A stretch of 64,000 nucleotides of DNA from Rubidibacter lacunae KORDI 51-2 (GCF_000473895.1 NZ_ASSJ01000006.1:1-64000), one strand, 5' to 3'; shown: positions 18,861-28,496, numbered from the stretch's first letter. Program-made: numbers and translations. Notes: generated by a model from the sequence alone, not told the origin.

Positions 18861-19451
18861 ATGTCTGCAACAACTATCAAACTTCTGAAGACACCAACCC
18901 AAGCTGCTTGGGTGGAACAGGCGCTGGCCAACCTCGACACCGTTCTGCTCGACCATTCCCATTGCGAGCGCAAGGCAGCGGGGGTTGCAGTCAATTTGAT
19001 GTTCCGCTACCCGTCCAACGCGCCGCTTGTCCGCCAACTGACGGCGATCGCCCAAGAAGAACTAGCGCACTTCGAGCAAGTCAATCAGTGGTTGGACCGC
19101 CGGGGGATTCCGCTCGCACCCTTGAAAGCTGCACCGTACGGCGCGCGGCTTTCAGGACAAATTCGCCGCCACGAACCCGAGCGCTTGCTGGATTCTCTAC
19201 TCGTCGCAGCGTTGATCGAAGCGCGATCGCACGAACGCCTAGGTTTGCTCGGCGACCATTGCCCCGAACCGGAGCTAGCGGCTTTCTTCCGCAGCTTGCG
19301 TGCCTCTGAAGCTCGTCACTACGGCATTTACTGGTTGCTTGCCGATCGCGAGTGCGATCGCCTGGCCCTGTGGCACCGCCTGGACGAACTGGCTGCAGTT
19401 GAGGCCGACATCCTAGACACGCTGCACCCCGAACCGCGCGTCCACAGTTGA
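18861..19451 (+). CDS. miaE: tRNA-(ms2io6A37) hydroxylase MiaE-type
   Basis: A di-iron, ferritin-like monooxygenase of about 196 residues. MiaE hydroxylates the isopentenyl group of ms2i6A37 in tRNA. Iron-ligand motifs are visible: AQEELAHFEQV, ALIEARSHERL and ASEARHYGIYW, matching the ExxH pairs of MiaE. The ATG at 18861 gives SATTIKLLKTPTQAAWV, the usual N-terminus; the frame extends 29 codons upstream without support. It lies 240 bases after leuS on the same strand, so two tRNA-related genes sit together. Confidence 0.88.
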   Translation: MSATTIKLLKTPTQAAWVEQALANLDTVLLDHSHCERKAAGVAVNLMFRYPSNAPLVRQLTAIAQEELAHFEQVNQWLDRRGIPLAPLKAAPYGARLSGQIRRHEPERLLDSLLVAALIEARSHERLGLLGDHCPEPELAAFFRSLRASEARHYGIYWLLADRECDRLALWHRLDELAAVEADILDTLHPEPRVHS

Positions 19452-19575
19452 TCCGCAGTTTTAGTCCGTAGTTAAAGTGTGTTTGAAATTCGCTTGCAAC
19501 CGGTCGGACCCCGACCGATCCAGGAGCTATTCAGCGATATCGCAAGGCGATCGGTCGCCATCTTGCCTGGCTCGA
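19452..19575. other. short convergent gap between miaE and ispF
   Basis: About 120 bases between convergent genes. I see no strong hairpin or gene. Confidence 0.3.
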
Positions 19576-20064
19576 CTACTCCACAGAAGTAGCAACCAGC
19601 AACACGACGGCGTAGGCGGCAATGCCTTCTTCCAGACCGACGGGACCGAGGCGTTCGTTGGTAGTGGCTTTGATGCTGACGCGATCGGGTCCGATATCGA
19701 GCGCGGCCGCCAGGCGATCGCGCATGGCTTTGAGGTGCGGCTTGAGCTTGGGGCGTTCGGCCACAACAGTGGAATCGAGGTTGCCCACTTGCCAGCCTTG
19801 GGCTCCGACAAGCGTATTGACTTCTTTGAGTAATTCGATGCTGTCGGCTCCGGCCCATTTGGGATCGCTGGGCGGGAAGTAGTGACCGATGTCGCCGAGG
19901 GCGAGGGCACCGAGCATAGCATCCATGATGGCGTGGGTCAGGGAGTCGGCATCGCTGTGACCGAGCAAACCGCGATCGTGCGGAATCTCGACGCCGCCGA
20001 GAACCAAGCGCCGGTCGACTGCGAGGCGGTGGATATCGTAGCCGTTACCGATGCGGACGTTCAT
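19576..20064 (-). CDS. ispF: 2-C-methyl-D-erythritol 2,4-cyclodiphosphate synthase
   Basis: IspF forms the cyclic diphosphate in the MEP isoprenoid pathway, which feeds carotenoid, phytol and quinone synthesis. The 162-residue product has zinc-ligand motif GYDIHRL (Asp8, His10), [18 protein letters not shown] with the third zinc histidine, the hydrophobic-core [12 protein letters not shown] near the end, and normal trimeric-enzyme length. It lies about 97 bases from nadE on the same strand (nadE upstream) and may be read with it. Confidence 0.96.
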   Translation of the reverse strand: MNVRIGNGYDIHRLAVDRRLVLGGVEIPHDRGLLGHSDADSLTHAIMDAMLGALALGDIGHYFPPSDPKWAGADSIELLKEVNTLVGAQGWQVGNLDSTVVAERPKLKPHLKAMRDRLAAALDIGPDRVSIKATTNERLGPVGLEEGIAAYAVVLLVATSVE

Positions 20065-20160
20065 GGCCGTTGGGGAAAGAGTGCTGCTCTACACGCTAAC
20101 ATCCGCCGCGGCCGGGATTTCGACCCGGCCGCATCGGCTCGGACCAACCGGAGAACGAAC

Positions 20161-21936
20161 TTACGTGCCGATCGCCAGTTCGGTTGGATTGCTCGGATCG
20201 CTCGCGTTACCGATAGCAATGGGCCCGGTCGTCGCGGGTGTGTCGAGTTCCGCGAAGGCTGCTGTCCGGCGACTGGCAATTGGCATCCGCCAGCCCGTCC
20301 CGAAGGCGCGATCGGTCACTTTCAGGCCGGGCGGTGCTTGCCGGCGCTTGAATTCGGAGCGCAAGACCAACTTCACGACTTTGCGCACGACCTCTGGATC
20401 GTAACCGGCCGCAACGATTTGCCCGGCCGATTCGTGCAGGTGAATGAGGCGGTGGAGAATGTCGTCCAACACGTCATATGAAGGCAGCGAATCGGAGTCG
20501 AGCTGACCGGGTCGCAGTTCGGCACTCGGCGGCTTGCGAATGACCTCGGCGGGGATAAGCTCGCGATCGCGATTGAGCCAGCAACAGAGCGCATACACTT
20601 GGGTTTTCGGTAGGTCGGCAATAACCGCCAAACCGCCATTCATGTCGCCGTAGAGGGTGCAGTACCCGACAGCCATTTCCGATTTGTTGCCCGTTGAAAG
20701 CAACAGCCGGTTGAACTTATTCGCGATCGCCATCAGCAGATTGCCGCGAATCCGCGACTGAATGTTCTCTTCCGCAACGCCAAACTCGGTGCCGGCAAAC
20801 AGCGGTTCGAGGACGCGATCGTAGGCGTCCATGGCGTCCGCGATCGGCAGTGTCGTGCAGTCGATGCCCAGATTCGCCACCAGCGCTTGCGCGTCGGCAA
20901 TCGAACCTTCCGAACTATACGGCGAAGGCATCAGGACGCCGAGCACGTTCTCCGGTCCGAGCGCGGCCGTCGCGATCGCCGCTACCAACGACGAGTCGAT
21001 GCCGCCGCTGAGTCCGATTGTGGCTTGGTTAAACCCGCACTTGCGTGCGTAATCTCGCGTCCCCAACACCAATGCTTGCCAGAACTCGGCTTCGCGACAG
21101 TCTGGCAGCGCCGCAACCGTTCCGGGAGTTAAATCGCAGCAGGCGCGGTCGTAATCGACCGTCAACAAATCGGTATCGAACGCCCGCGCGCGGAGGACGG
21201 TCGTGCCCGACCGATCGCAGGCGAAACTCCCGCCGTCGAAGATCAAATCGTCATTACCGCCGACTTGGTTGACGTAAACGATCGGTTGTTGAAACCGACG
21301 CGCGCTGTGGGCGAGCATCGACTCGCGTAACGGTTGCTTGCCGACGCTGTAGGGCGAAGCCGATAGATTCACGACCAGATCGACGCCGAGTTCGCTTAGT
21401 TCGGCGATCGGATTGGTGCGATAGCTGCGCTTGCCCCAGAACTCTTCGTCGTTCCACAAATCCTCGCAAACCGTCACGCCAATCCGGAGCGAGCCGCGAT
21501 CGTCGTCGCTCAGTTCGAAGTAGTTGCTGTGCTGTCCGGCAGCAAAGTAGCGATGTTCGTCGAACACGTCGTACGTCGGTAGCAAGCGTTTGTGAAAGAT
21601 CTGCTGTACGCAACCGTTCCCGAGCAGTGCAATGCTATTGAACAGAGGCTTTTCGCCGGCATTATCCGCCTGGGGATTGGGCGTTGCCGTGCCGACTAAA
21701 ACGGCGAGCGCGGGTGGGAGCGATCGCGCCAGGGTTGCCAGTTGTGCTGCCATCGCCGGTGCGAGCCCCGGATCGAGCAGTAAATCGCGCGGTGGGTAGC
21801 CGCAGAGTGATAGCTCGGGAGTCAGGAGCAAGTTCGCGCCTTCCCGATCGGCCGCTGCGGCGGCAGCTAGAATCCGTTCGCTATTACCTGCAAGGTCGCC
21901 GATAGTCGGGTTCAGTTGCGCGATCGCGATTCTCAT
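20161..21936 (-). CDS. nadE: glutamine-dependent NAD+ synthetase
   Basis: NadE amidates nicotinate adenine dinucleotide to NAD+, using ammonia channelled from glutamine. The 591-residue protein has an N-terminal nitrilase-type glutaminase: catalytic Glu in TPELSLCGYP, Lys in FHKRLLPTYDVFDE, Cys in GVTVCEDLWND. The C-terminal synthetase has the PP-loop GLSGGIDSSLVAAIA and KSEMAVGYCTLYGDMNGG. It is the last step of the pathway whose other genes lie just upstream on the same strand (nadD, pncB), with a Nudix-related regulator between. Confidence 0.97.
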   Translation of the reverse strand: MRIAIAQLNPTIGDLAGNSERILAAAAAADREGANLLLTPELSLCGYPPRDLLLDPGLAPAMAAQLATLARSLPPALAVLVGTATPNPQADNAGEKPLFNSIALLGNGCVQQIFHKRLLPTYDVFDEHRYFAAGQHSNYFELSDDDRGSLRIGVTVCEDLWNDEEFWGKRSYRTNPIAELSELGVDLVVNLSASPYSVGKQPLRESMLAHSARRFQQPIVYVNQVGGNDDLIFDGGSFACDRSGTTVLRARAFDTDLLTVDYDRACCDLTPGTVAALPDCREAEFWQALVLGTRDYARKCGFNQATIGLSGGIDSSLVAAIATAALGPENVLGVLMPSPYSSEGSIADAQALVANLGIDCTTLPIADAMDAYDRVLEPLFAGTEFGVAEENIQSRIRGNLLMAIANKFNRLLLSTGNKSEMAVGYCTLYGDMNGGLAVIADLPKTQVYALCCWLNRDRELIPAEVIRKPPSAELRPGQLDSDSLPSYDVLDDILHRLIHLHESAGQIVAAGYDPEVVRKVVKLVLRSEFKRRQAPPGLKVTDRAFGTGWRMPIASRRTAAFAELDTPATTGPIAIGNASDPSNPTELAIGT

Positions 21937-22086
21937 AAGCCTTGAGTAGGAAGCTGTGAGTGGTTGGATAAGCCGATAGCGAGCATCGAATCGACCCCGA
22001 AAGTGCCGATGTAGGGAAATCGATTGCGTGGAAATTTAGCTGGCGAGAAGCGTTCGATCGGACAAACACGATCGACACAAATTCGT

Positions 22087-22818
22087 TCAAACAAAAACCA
22101 GTGGTTTATTTCTCAGCGGTGCAAATGCTTGCGCATCGAATTGATACAAACTAGCAGGGCGACCGGCACCGCGCGAAACTTTTACCCCCGTATCGCTGAG
22201 GAAACCCAGTTTGAGCAGCCTTGCTCGGAAGTTGGAGTAGTCGGAAAACTGGTCGCCGAGCACGGTGGTATAGAACTGATAGAGTTCGCCGAGTGTAAAA
22301 GTCCGGGGCAGCACCTCAAACGCGATCGGGCTGTATTCAAGCTTGTTGCGCAAGCGGTTGCAGCCGTAGTCGAGGATTTGTTGGTGGTCGAAGGCTAGTT
22401 TGGGCAGGCTGGCGATCGCGTGCCAGGTTGCCGAACTCGTCCCGTTGGCGACCAACTCGGCTGCTTCGTACCGAACGAGGGCAAAGTAGCTGACCGATAA
22501 GTAGCGCACCCCGAATTGCCCCGGTGCCTCGCGCGGGTCGCGGCCGGGGTTGCCGAAGGTGTACAACTGTTCGAGGTAGAGATTGTCGACGCGAATCTGT
22601 GACGCCAGGATGCGTCGAGCAGCAGCTTCGAGGGATTCACCTTGCCGCACCAACGTGCCCGGTAAACTCCACCAATTGGTGTAGGGGTCGTGGGGGCGTC
22701 TGACCAACAGCACCAGCAAGCGGTGCCGTTGCGTATCCACTGAGAAAATAACGTTGTCTACTCCAACCTTAAAGTCGGCAAGTGCGGGGGTCATTGCGGT
22801 CGCGTCGCGTCCTGTCAT
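22087..22818 (-). CDS. NrtR-like transcriptional regulator (degenerate Nudix domain plus winged helix)
   Basis: The protein of about 243 residues has a Nudix fold at residues 10-150 and a C-terminal winged-helix segment (FTLGELYQFYTTVLGDQFSDYSNFRARLL) ending GRPASLYQFD, the NrtR plan. The Nudix box reads GTLVRQGESLEAAARRILASQ, where the REUxEE catalytic core has lost its glutamates (RRILAS), so hydrolase activity is unlikely. NrtR proteins sense ADP-ribose or related NAD metabolites and repress NAD genes. Its ATG overlaps the nadD stop in an ATGA, so the two are translationally coupled. Placement between nadD and nadE strongly supports control of NAD synthesis. Confidence 0.85.
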   Translation of the reverse strand: MTGRDATAMTPALADFKVGVDNVIFSVDTQRHRLLVLLVRRPHDPYTNWWSLPGTLVRQGESLEAAARRILASQIRVDNLYLEQLYTFGNPGRDPREAPGQFGVRYLSVSYFALVRYEAAELVANGTSSATWHAIASLPKLAFDHQQILDYGCNRLRNKLEYSPIAFEVLPRTFTLGELYQFYTTVLGDQFSDYSNFRARLLKLGFLSDTGVKVSRGAGRPASLYQFDAQAFAPLRNKPLVFV

Positions 22819-23399
22819 GCGTATAACTGATAGCGATCGATGTATTTTTGCACCGGCAGCGGGATTGCATCTGCAGCGCGTTGCTCCCGGTAGGCGGTTG
22901 AAGACACAGCCGGCGCGGTGAGATCGGCAATGTCCCAAACCGCTCCGAGTTGGCTCAAACGTTTTAAATCTTCTACTTGTAGGGGATAGCCCGGACGCGG
23001 CACGATCGCCAGCTCGACAGCTTGCAACAAGTCGCGCGCGGCATACCATCGTGGCATCTGCGGCACTAAGTCCGAACCGACAACAAAGGTCAAATGCGCC
23101 CCTGCGCCCCAAATTTTGCGGGCCGCGCATACCGTCACCCAGCTGCGCGAGCTACTCAACTCCTTACACAGCCTCATGTTGGCAGCAGGACAGTTCAAGT
23201 CGGCGATCGTCAGGCGCAGCATTTCCATGCGATGGGCGAGGGCAGTCTGATGCGACTTGAACGGGTTGTCCGATGCCCACACCGCCACGCAGTCAAAGCG
23301 ATCGCTCAGCCACGCCAAGATCGCTTTATGTCCCTCGGTGGGCGGGTCGGCGCTCGTGCCGAACAGGGCTACCCATGTGGTTGGCGCGGCTGCCCGCAC
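22815..23399 (-). CDS. nadD: nicotinate-nucleotide adenylyltransferase
   Basis: NadD adenylylates nicotinate mononucleotide. The catalytic core begins WVALFGTSADPPTEGHKAIL, where TEGH is the (H/T)xGH nucleotidyltransferase motif. VVGSDLVPQMPRWYAA and the C-terminal AVSSTAYREQRAAD (the ISSTxxR motif) complete it. I choose GTG 23399, giving 194 residues, the family size. The frame is open back to ATG 23753, but those 118 residues are low-complexity, Ala/Pro/Arg-rich and unlike NadD. Its stop overlaps the start of the NrtR-like gene. If the long form is real it would be an unusual N-terminal extension. Confidence 0.85.
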   Translation of the reverse strand: MRAAAPTTWVALFGTSADPPTEGHKAILAWLSDRFDCVAVWASDNPFKSHQTALAHRMEMLRLTIADLNCPAANMRLCKELSSSRSWVTVCAARKIWGAGAHLTFVVGSDLVPQMPRWYAARDLLQAVELAIVPRPGYPLQVEDLKRLSQLGAVWDIADLTAPAVSSTAYREQRAADAIPLPVQKYIDRYQLYA

Positions 23400-24040
23400 G
23401 TCCGCGATCGCTGCTGCAAGCGAGCGACCTTCAGCAGCGGCCAGCGCGCGCAGAGCGTCCAGCGTGCGTTCGGCGATCGCCGGGTTGCTTGCATAGCTGC
23501 TGTCCGGACTGCCGACGTCTGCATGGCTGCCGCTCGGGAAGAGCAGCGCCGGGCGCTCGCGATCTGCAGGCGGTGAGGGTGCGGACTCGAACGCCCGCAC
23601 GCGCGGGTTCGGATGCGGTTGTTGTCGCCAACCGCAAGTGCGGACGTAAGCGATCGCGTCACGGACGTCAAGCTCGTGCGGAACGGGATCGCACAGTTCC
23701 GTTGCGCGCACGGATAACCTTCCAGTCTTTTGCTTGGCAAGATGCGGTTTCATGTGCGGGACCTGCCTCTAGCGAAACGATCGCCGACCCGATTGCAAAG
23801 GCGGACTGCCGTTAGAACGTCAGTCCGCCCCGCCATTGCGACTAGATTAAAGGAGAGGGCGCGGGACGTCCATCGGCAACAGGGCGGACTACTGTTTGAT
23901 TGACTTTGCAGGTGACACTGCGCAGACGGTGATGGCGTCACCGCCAATTGTGCCGCCATTTATGAAGTTATTGCTGCAGTTTCTGCTGCCATCTTTGCCT
24001 CACGAACGCAGTGCAGGTAGTCCAAGCCCATACTGCGTTA
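23400..24040. other. 640-base interval between nadD and pncB
   Basis: The part near nadD (23400-23753) is an open extension of the nadD frame. The rest has a perfect hairpin at 23800-23829 and no recognisable gene. The spacing suggests that pncB and nadD-nrtR-nadE may be separate transcripts. Confidence 0.4.
23800..23829 (-). terminator. perfect 9-bp hairpin between pncB and nadD
   Basis: GGCGGACTG at 23800-23808 pairs with CAGTCCGCC at 23821-23829 across a 12-base loop. On the minus strand it is followed only by TTTGC, so it is at best a weak intrinsic terminator for pncB. It could also be a leader structure for nadD. Confidence 0.35.
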
Positions 24041-25426
24041 CTAGAGTCGCGAGGTTGCCGGTTGCGGACCGGCAGCGACCGGACGCGATCGCACCTCGTG
24101 CGTAAGCGCCTCCAGGGCAGTGCTAATCGCCACCGGATATGCTTCCGGAGCATCAAGCTTACGGGCGGATGGCGGCAGGCTCGCGATCCCGGTAACCGAC
24201 CGCGCGCGAATCGCCGCGATCGCCTCCACCGGCTGCAATAACTGGCCCCTACGCATCACCCGCTGCAGTAAGGCGCGTTCTCCCGGTTGTGGCACCTCCT
24301 CCATCAAGGCCAAGCGATCGCCAGTAGCGCGATCGCCTTCGTAATGGCGGAAAATCTGCTTGCGTCCGGGGTAGGTTTCCTTGCGGTTGGAGGTCTTCAT
24401 AGTCGAGATACTGTTAATTTCGACGAGCTTGTATACCCCATCGCAGAGCTGGCCGGTCACCAGACTCGTGCCGACGCCATAGCCATCGATGCACGCCCCT
24501 GCCGCCCGCAAGCGCGCGATTTCGTATTCGTCGATATTGCCGCTCGCAATAACGACTGCCTCAGGCAGGCGCTCGCGGACGGATTGCGACAGCTTGACGA
24601 GATCGCCCGAATCGATGCGCACGCCTGCAACGTGAAGGGTACCCGCGCGCACCCGCGCAGCCAGTCGATCGGCAGCCGCCACGGGATCGTAAGTGTCGAT
24701 TAACAGCGGTGCCGAGGGGAAATAGCGCTGGAAGGCGGCAAAAGCTTCGTCTTCGCTGCCCTGCAACGCCGCGATCGCCATCACTAGCGAGTGCGCCATT
24801 GTCCCGCTCGGCTGCTGCCCGAGTTCTAGCGCTGCTAACACGTTCGATGTGGCGTCAAACCCGGCAATCAATGCCGCACGCGCCGCCCATAGGGCTCCTT
24901 GCGGGCTGCTCGCTCGGCGCGTTCCAAACTCCAGTAAGCGCGTCTTGGAGCCGGCGGCGTCGCGCATCCGCGCCGCCCGGGTGGCAATCCCGGTTTGGTA
25001 GTTCAGCGTATTCAGCAAATAGGTTTCGACCAGTTGTGCCTGCCATAATGGAGCCTCAATGCGCAATAGGGGTTCGTGCGCGAACGCAACCGTTCCTTCT
25101 GGTATCGCCCACACGTCGCCCGTGAATCCACCGGCCTGAAGCAACGACCAGAACTGCGGCGGTGCTCCGGCAAACAACCCCGTCGCCTCTAAAGCCGAGA
25201 CCTGCTCGCCAGTAAATTTCAAATGCTTGAGATAGTCCAGCGCTTGCTCCAAACCGGCGGCGACTAGGTAGCCGCAACTATCGGGCAATTGCCGCAAGAA
25301 CAACTCGAAGCTGGCTGGTGTTTCGGCAATCCCTTCGCCGACGTAGCACGCACTCATCGTTAGTTGATACAGGTCGGTCAGCAGCCCGTAGTCGTCCGTC
25401 TCCAGCGTTAGCGATCGCGTACCCAT
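24041..25426 (-). CDS. pncB: nicotinate phosphoribosyltransferase
   Basis: PncB joins nicotinate to PRPP to make nicotinate mononucleotide, the substrate of NadD. From ATG 25426, preceded by GAGG, it has 461 residues; the open frame upstream to 25561 is unsupported. Features are DYGLLTDLYQLTM at the N-terminus, LLEFGTRRASSPQGAL, the PRPP-binding region RIDSGDLVKLS, and DGYGVGTSLVTG near the phosphate site. With nadD and nadE it forms the Preiss-Handler route on one strand, with the NrtR-like regulator inside the block. Confidence 0.95.
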   Translation of the reverse strand: MGTRSLTLETDDYGLLTDLYQLTMSACYVGEGIAETPASFELFLRQLPDSCGYLVAAGLEQALDYLKHLKFTGEQVSALEATGLFAGAPPQFWSLLQAGGFTGDVWAIPEGTVAFAHEPLLRIEAPLWQAQLVETYLLNTLNYQTGIATRAARMRDAAGSKTRLLEFGTRRASSPQGALWAARAALIAGFDATSNVLAALELGQQPSGTMAHSLVMAIAALQGSEDEAFAAFQRYFPSAPLLIDTYDPVAAADRLAARVRAGTLHVAGVRIDSGDLVKLSQSVRERLPEAVVIASGNIDEYEIARLRAAGACIDGYGVGTSLVTGQLCDGVYKLVEINSISTMKTSNRKETYPGRKQIFRHYEGDRATGDRLALMEEVPQPGERALLQRVMRRGQLLQPVEAIAAIRARSVTGIASLPPSARKLDAPEAYPVAISTALEALTHEVRSRPVAAGPQPATSRL

Positions 25427-26048
25427 CGGTTTCTTACCTCTGCAATGGTTCGGCGGGCTGCCCCAATTATAGTGAGTTTCACCAAAACTGCCAGCGGTCG
25501 GACAAACTCGTCCTTGCCAAATTGTGAAAAGAATATGGGATGCCCCTAGCAAAAGCATCATGGTGAAAGGGAACGATCGGAAAGCACGCCGGCAAGTTGC
25601 TTATTTCGAGTGAATTCTGCAACCAAGTAAGTACCGCGATCGCCTGCCCGGTAATTGCCCATTTTTGGGGCTGCGCGCCCGGGTTATACCAGTTTGAAGT
25701 GACGATAACCCTCCGAACTGAGCGCTCGTGGCGATTCCGAAATTGCCCGCATCAAAATGACCTCAAGCCGATCGCGGCTCTCTCGGTTCGGTTTTTTGTT
25801 AAAGGGTATCTGTATAGAGAAGGTATCTTGATAAAAAGGAGCATTGAGCTATGGACAGCGCCGCGCTTAGGCTTGCTACTGCTGCGTGTCAAGCCCACCT
25901 TTCCATAGCGTCTAAGCTTTACTGCAGTTGCCATAGCAAACAACCATGCAGAACGAGCAGCTTGAAACAATAGGCAGGGCTCAGGGAGCAAGTTGGCATC
26001 CCCAAACACTGGAAAAGTTCAAGTGGCGTGGGCAGAGCAGCAGCTTTT
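25427..26048. other. 620-base gap with no supported gene
   Basis: Upstream region of pncB. Only short frames occur; one of 103 codons at 25597-25908 (plus) has no family signal and is locally AT-rich. GTGAGTTTCAC around 25470-25485 is a small inverted repeat close to the pncB start, a weak candidate for a regulator site. Confidence 0.35.
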
Positions 26049-27452
26049 CTACAACAGACTCTTCGCTTTTAGTTGTAGGTAGCTTTCTACGAGGCGATCG
26101 CTGATGCGGCTGGCTGGCTCATCCAAGATCGAGACTCCTTTTTGACGCAGCGGTGCGAACGCCGTTTGCCGTTGGGCGATAAGGTCGAGGGCAACGGCGC
26201 GCTCGCAGGCAGCCGTAGTATCGAGCGTGGGCTGGGCAGCGATCGCGTCGATTTGCGGGTCGCGCAGGGCAACGCAGAACGGCAGGTAGCGGGGCACCAA
26301 GCACAACATCGCTGTCAGCAACTCAGCCGAAGCAATGCGATCGACAATGTCAGTGAGCAAGACAACGAGGGCACGGCGGTGCTGCTGGGTAACCAAACGC
26401 GAGATCGCGCTGAAATAGTCGGGTTCGTGACGGACTGGCTGGAGAGGTGCGATCTTCTCGATGAGCTGGTTGAGATGCGGCTGACCGCGTTCGGGCGGGA
26501 TCCAGGTAGTAACGTCGCGAGCAAATGCCCCGATGCCAACGCGATCGCCTCGGTGAATTGCCGCCATTGCTAGGGCTAGGGCCGAGTTGACCGCCCAGTC
26601 AAAGCGCTGCAACCCTTCAACGCGCGCGGTCATCAAGCGGCCGCTGTCGATCAACACGATCAGCGTTTGCTCTTTTTCCGGCTCCAGCACGCGGACGATC
26701 GGGCGGCTGCGGCGGGCTGTGGCTTTCCAGTCGATCGCGCGCGTGTCGTCGCCGCGTCGATATTCGCGCAGCTCGGCGAACTCGGTTCCGGTGCCCAACC
26801 GGCGGCGGCGCAGGGTTCCCGTGCTATCTAAGGCGAGGCGAATCGAGAGCGATCGCAGTGCTAGTAAATCGGGATAAACGGAGACAGTTTGCTGGGCGGG
26901 TATGCTCCAGTCGCGCCAGGCCAAGCCCAAGGGTCCGAGCTGGCGCATGCGGATGTCGGTCCAGGTGAATTCGCCGCGACGGTGTGGTTTTACCGAATAG
27001 ACCAGGGTTTGCATCCGGTGTGCCTCGATGCGGAGCTGAAACTCCGGCGTCGAAACGGCAAATTCGTGCGGGTAGCCGTCGCGGATGCGAACGGGCGCGA
27101 AGCGATCGCCGGCTTCTACAGTCAGCTCCACCAAGTTGTCGCGACCGACCGACAGGTGCTCTAATGGCGTGCGAGCAATGCGGACGGCATGGCTCTGGGC
27201 TTGCCACGCGTCCCAATATGCCAAGCCGCAAACGATCGTGTTGAAGACCAGCGTCATGACAATACCGGTTTGCAGCCCGAAGAGAAGTGCCACCAACGGT
27301 CCGATCGCAATCCAGCTTGCAGTGAGAAAGTAGAAGCGCCGTGCCGGAATTGCGACAGGCGGTTTGCGTTTCTCCTTGCGGGCATCGATTGCCGCTTGAA
27401 TTTCGTGAGCTCCAATTTGGTTCATGGCAGTACGGAAGCGATCCAGATCCAA
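26049..27452 (-). CDS. DUF58 domain protein (MoxR-associated, von Willebrand A-like)
   Basis: The 467-residue membrane protein has two hydrophobic segments at about residues 45-85, a beta-rich middle, and the DUF58 signature FAELREYRRGDDTRAIDWKATARRSR near residue 230. A vWA-like fold follows (LIVLIDSGRL...; VVLLTDIVDR). Such proteins accompany MoxR ATPases and are thought to act as metal-binding partners of ATPase-driven maturation. It lies 7 bases after the MoxR gene on the same strand. The biological target of this copy is unknown. Confidence 0.88.
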   Translation of the reverse strand: MDLDRFRTAMNQIGAHEIQAAIDARKEKRKPPVAIPARRFYFLTASWIAIGPLVALLFGLQTGIVMTLVFNTIVCGLAYWDAWQAQSHAVRIARTPLEHLSVGRDNLVELTVEAGDRFAPVRIRDGYPHEFAVSTPEFQLRIEAHRMQTLVYSVKPHRRGEFTWTDIRMRQLGPLGLAWRDWSIPAQQTVSVYPDLLALRSLSIRLALDSTGTLRRRRLGTGTEFAELREYRRGDDTRAIDWKATARRSRPIVRVLEPEKEQTLIVLIDSGRLMTARVEGLQRFDWAVNSALALAMAAIHRGDRVGIGAFARDVTTWIPPERGQPHLNQLIEKIAPLQPVRHEPDYFSAISRLVTQQHRRALVVLLTDIVDRIASAELLTAMLCLVPRYLPFCVALRDPQIDAIAAQPTLDTTAACERAVALDLIAQRQTAFAPLRQKGVSILDEPASRISDRLVESYLQLKAKSLL

Positions 27453-27459
27453 TCGTCAA

Positions 27460-28422
27460 TTACTCTCGCGGGACGGGCACTTGCTTGAGGATGGCCGCGA
27501 TCGCGCCTTCGACGTTTGCGCCGTCGAGTTGGGCATCGGGGCGCAGGATCAGCCGGTGGCGCAAGAGTGGCGGGGCGATCGCCTTGATGTCATCGGGCGT
27601 GACGAACTCGCGTCCGTCCAGCCACGCATGCGCCTTGCTGGCCTGCAACCAGGCAACCGCAGCCCGCGGCGACGCACCCAGCGCTAAATCGGACTGCTGG
27701 CGGGTTTTGCGTACGAGCGCGAGCAAATAATCGAGGATGTTATCGGCAACTAGGACAGCGCTGGCGTGCTGGCGTGCTTCTAGGATGTGCTCGACGGTCG
27801 CTATCGGCTCGATGTTTGCGAGATCCGGGCGCTTGCTGCGAAACCCGGACTGGACGTTTAATAACATCTGCTTTTCGGCATCGAGGTCGGGATAGTCGAC
27901 GCGGAGCTCGAACAAAAAGCGGTCTAGCTGCGCTTCCGGCAGCGGATAGGTGCCTTCAAATTCCAGCGGATTTTGGGTCGCGATCGTCAAAAATAACTCC
28001 GGTAGCGGCAGGGTCTCGCCGTCAAGCGTCACCTGCTGCTCCTCCATCGCTTCCAAAAGCGCCGACTGGGTTTTCGGGGGCGTGCGGTTGATCTCGTCGG
28101 CTAACAGAATCTCAGTAAAGACCGGACCGCGCTTGAGGGTAAAGCTGCGGCTGTTTAAGTCGAACACATTGGTGCCCAGAATATCCGAGGGCAACACGTC
28201 TGGAGTGAGCTGTACCCGCCTGAACTGTGCCCGAACCAAACGCGCGAGCACTTTTACCAGCAGCGTTTTTCCCGTGCCGGGAACGCCTTCGATGATGATA
28301 TGACCGCCGCCGAGCAAGGCGACGAGGAGTTGGCGCACCAGTTTGCTTTGCCCAACGACAACGCAGTTGAGGGCAGCGGCAAGGTCTTGAAATAACGCGT
28401 TGGGAGTCGTGCTAAGAATCAT
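27460..28422 (-). CDS. MoxR-family AAA+ ATPase
   Basis: The 320-residue AAA+ ATPase has Walker A GVPGTGKTLLVKVLARL and Walker B LLADEINRTPPKTQSALLEAMEE, followed by sensor 1 TIATQNPLEFEGTYPLPEAQLDRF, all typical of MoxR. The C-terminal lid contains GASPRAAVAWLQASKAHA. MoxR proteins act as chaperones for assembling or activating protein complexes, together with vWA partners. It is the third gene of a four-gene operon (DUF4129, DUF4350, MoxR, DUF58). Confidence 0.95.
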   Translation of the reverse strand: MILSTTPNALFQDLAAALNCVVVGQSKLVRQLLVALLGGGHIIIEGVPGTGKTLLVKVLARLVRAQFRRVQLTPDVLPSDILGTNVFDLNSRSFTLKRGPVFTEILLADEINRTPPKTQSALLEAMEEQQVTLDGETLPLPELFLTIATQNPLEFEGTYPLPEAQLDRFLFELRVDYPDLDAEKQMLLNVQSGFRSKRPDLANIEPIATVEHILEARQHASAVLVADNILDYLLALVRKTRQQSDLALGASPRAAVAWLQASKAHAWLDGREFVTPDDIKAIAPPLLRHRLILRPDAQLDGANVEGAIAAILKQVPVPRE

Positions 28423-28496
28423 GGGATCGCGAGACAGATTGAAGATCGGGGGAAACCAGCGGCAGACGTGAATTGCAAGTGCAATCGGGTCCGAGT

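Noticed and set aside
25597-25908. 103-codon plus-strand frame
   Set aside because: No recognisable domain; likely chance in AT-richer DNA.
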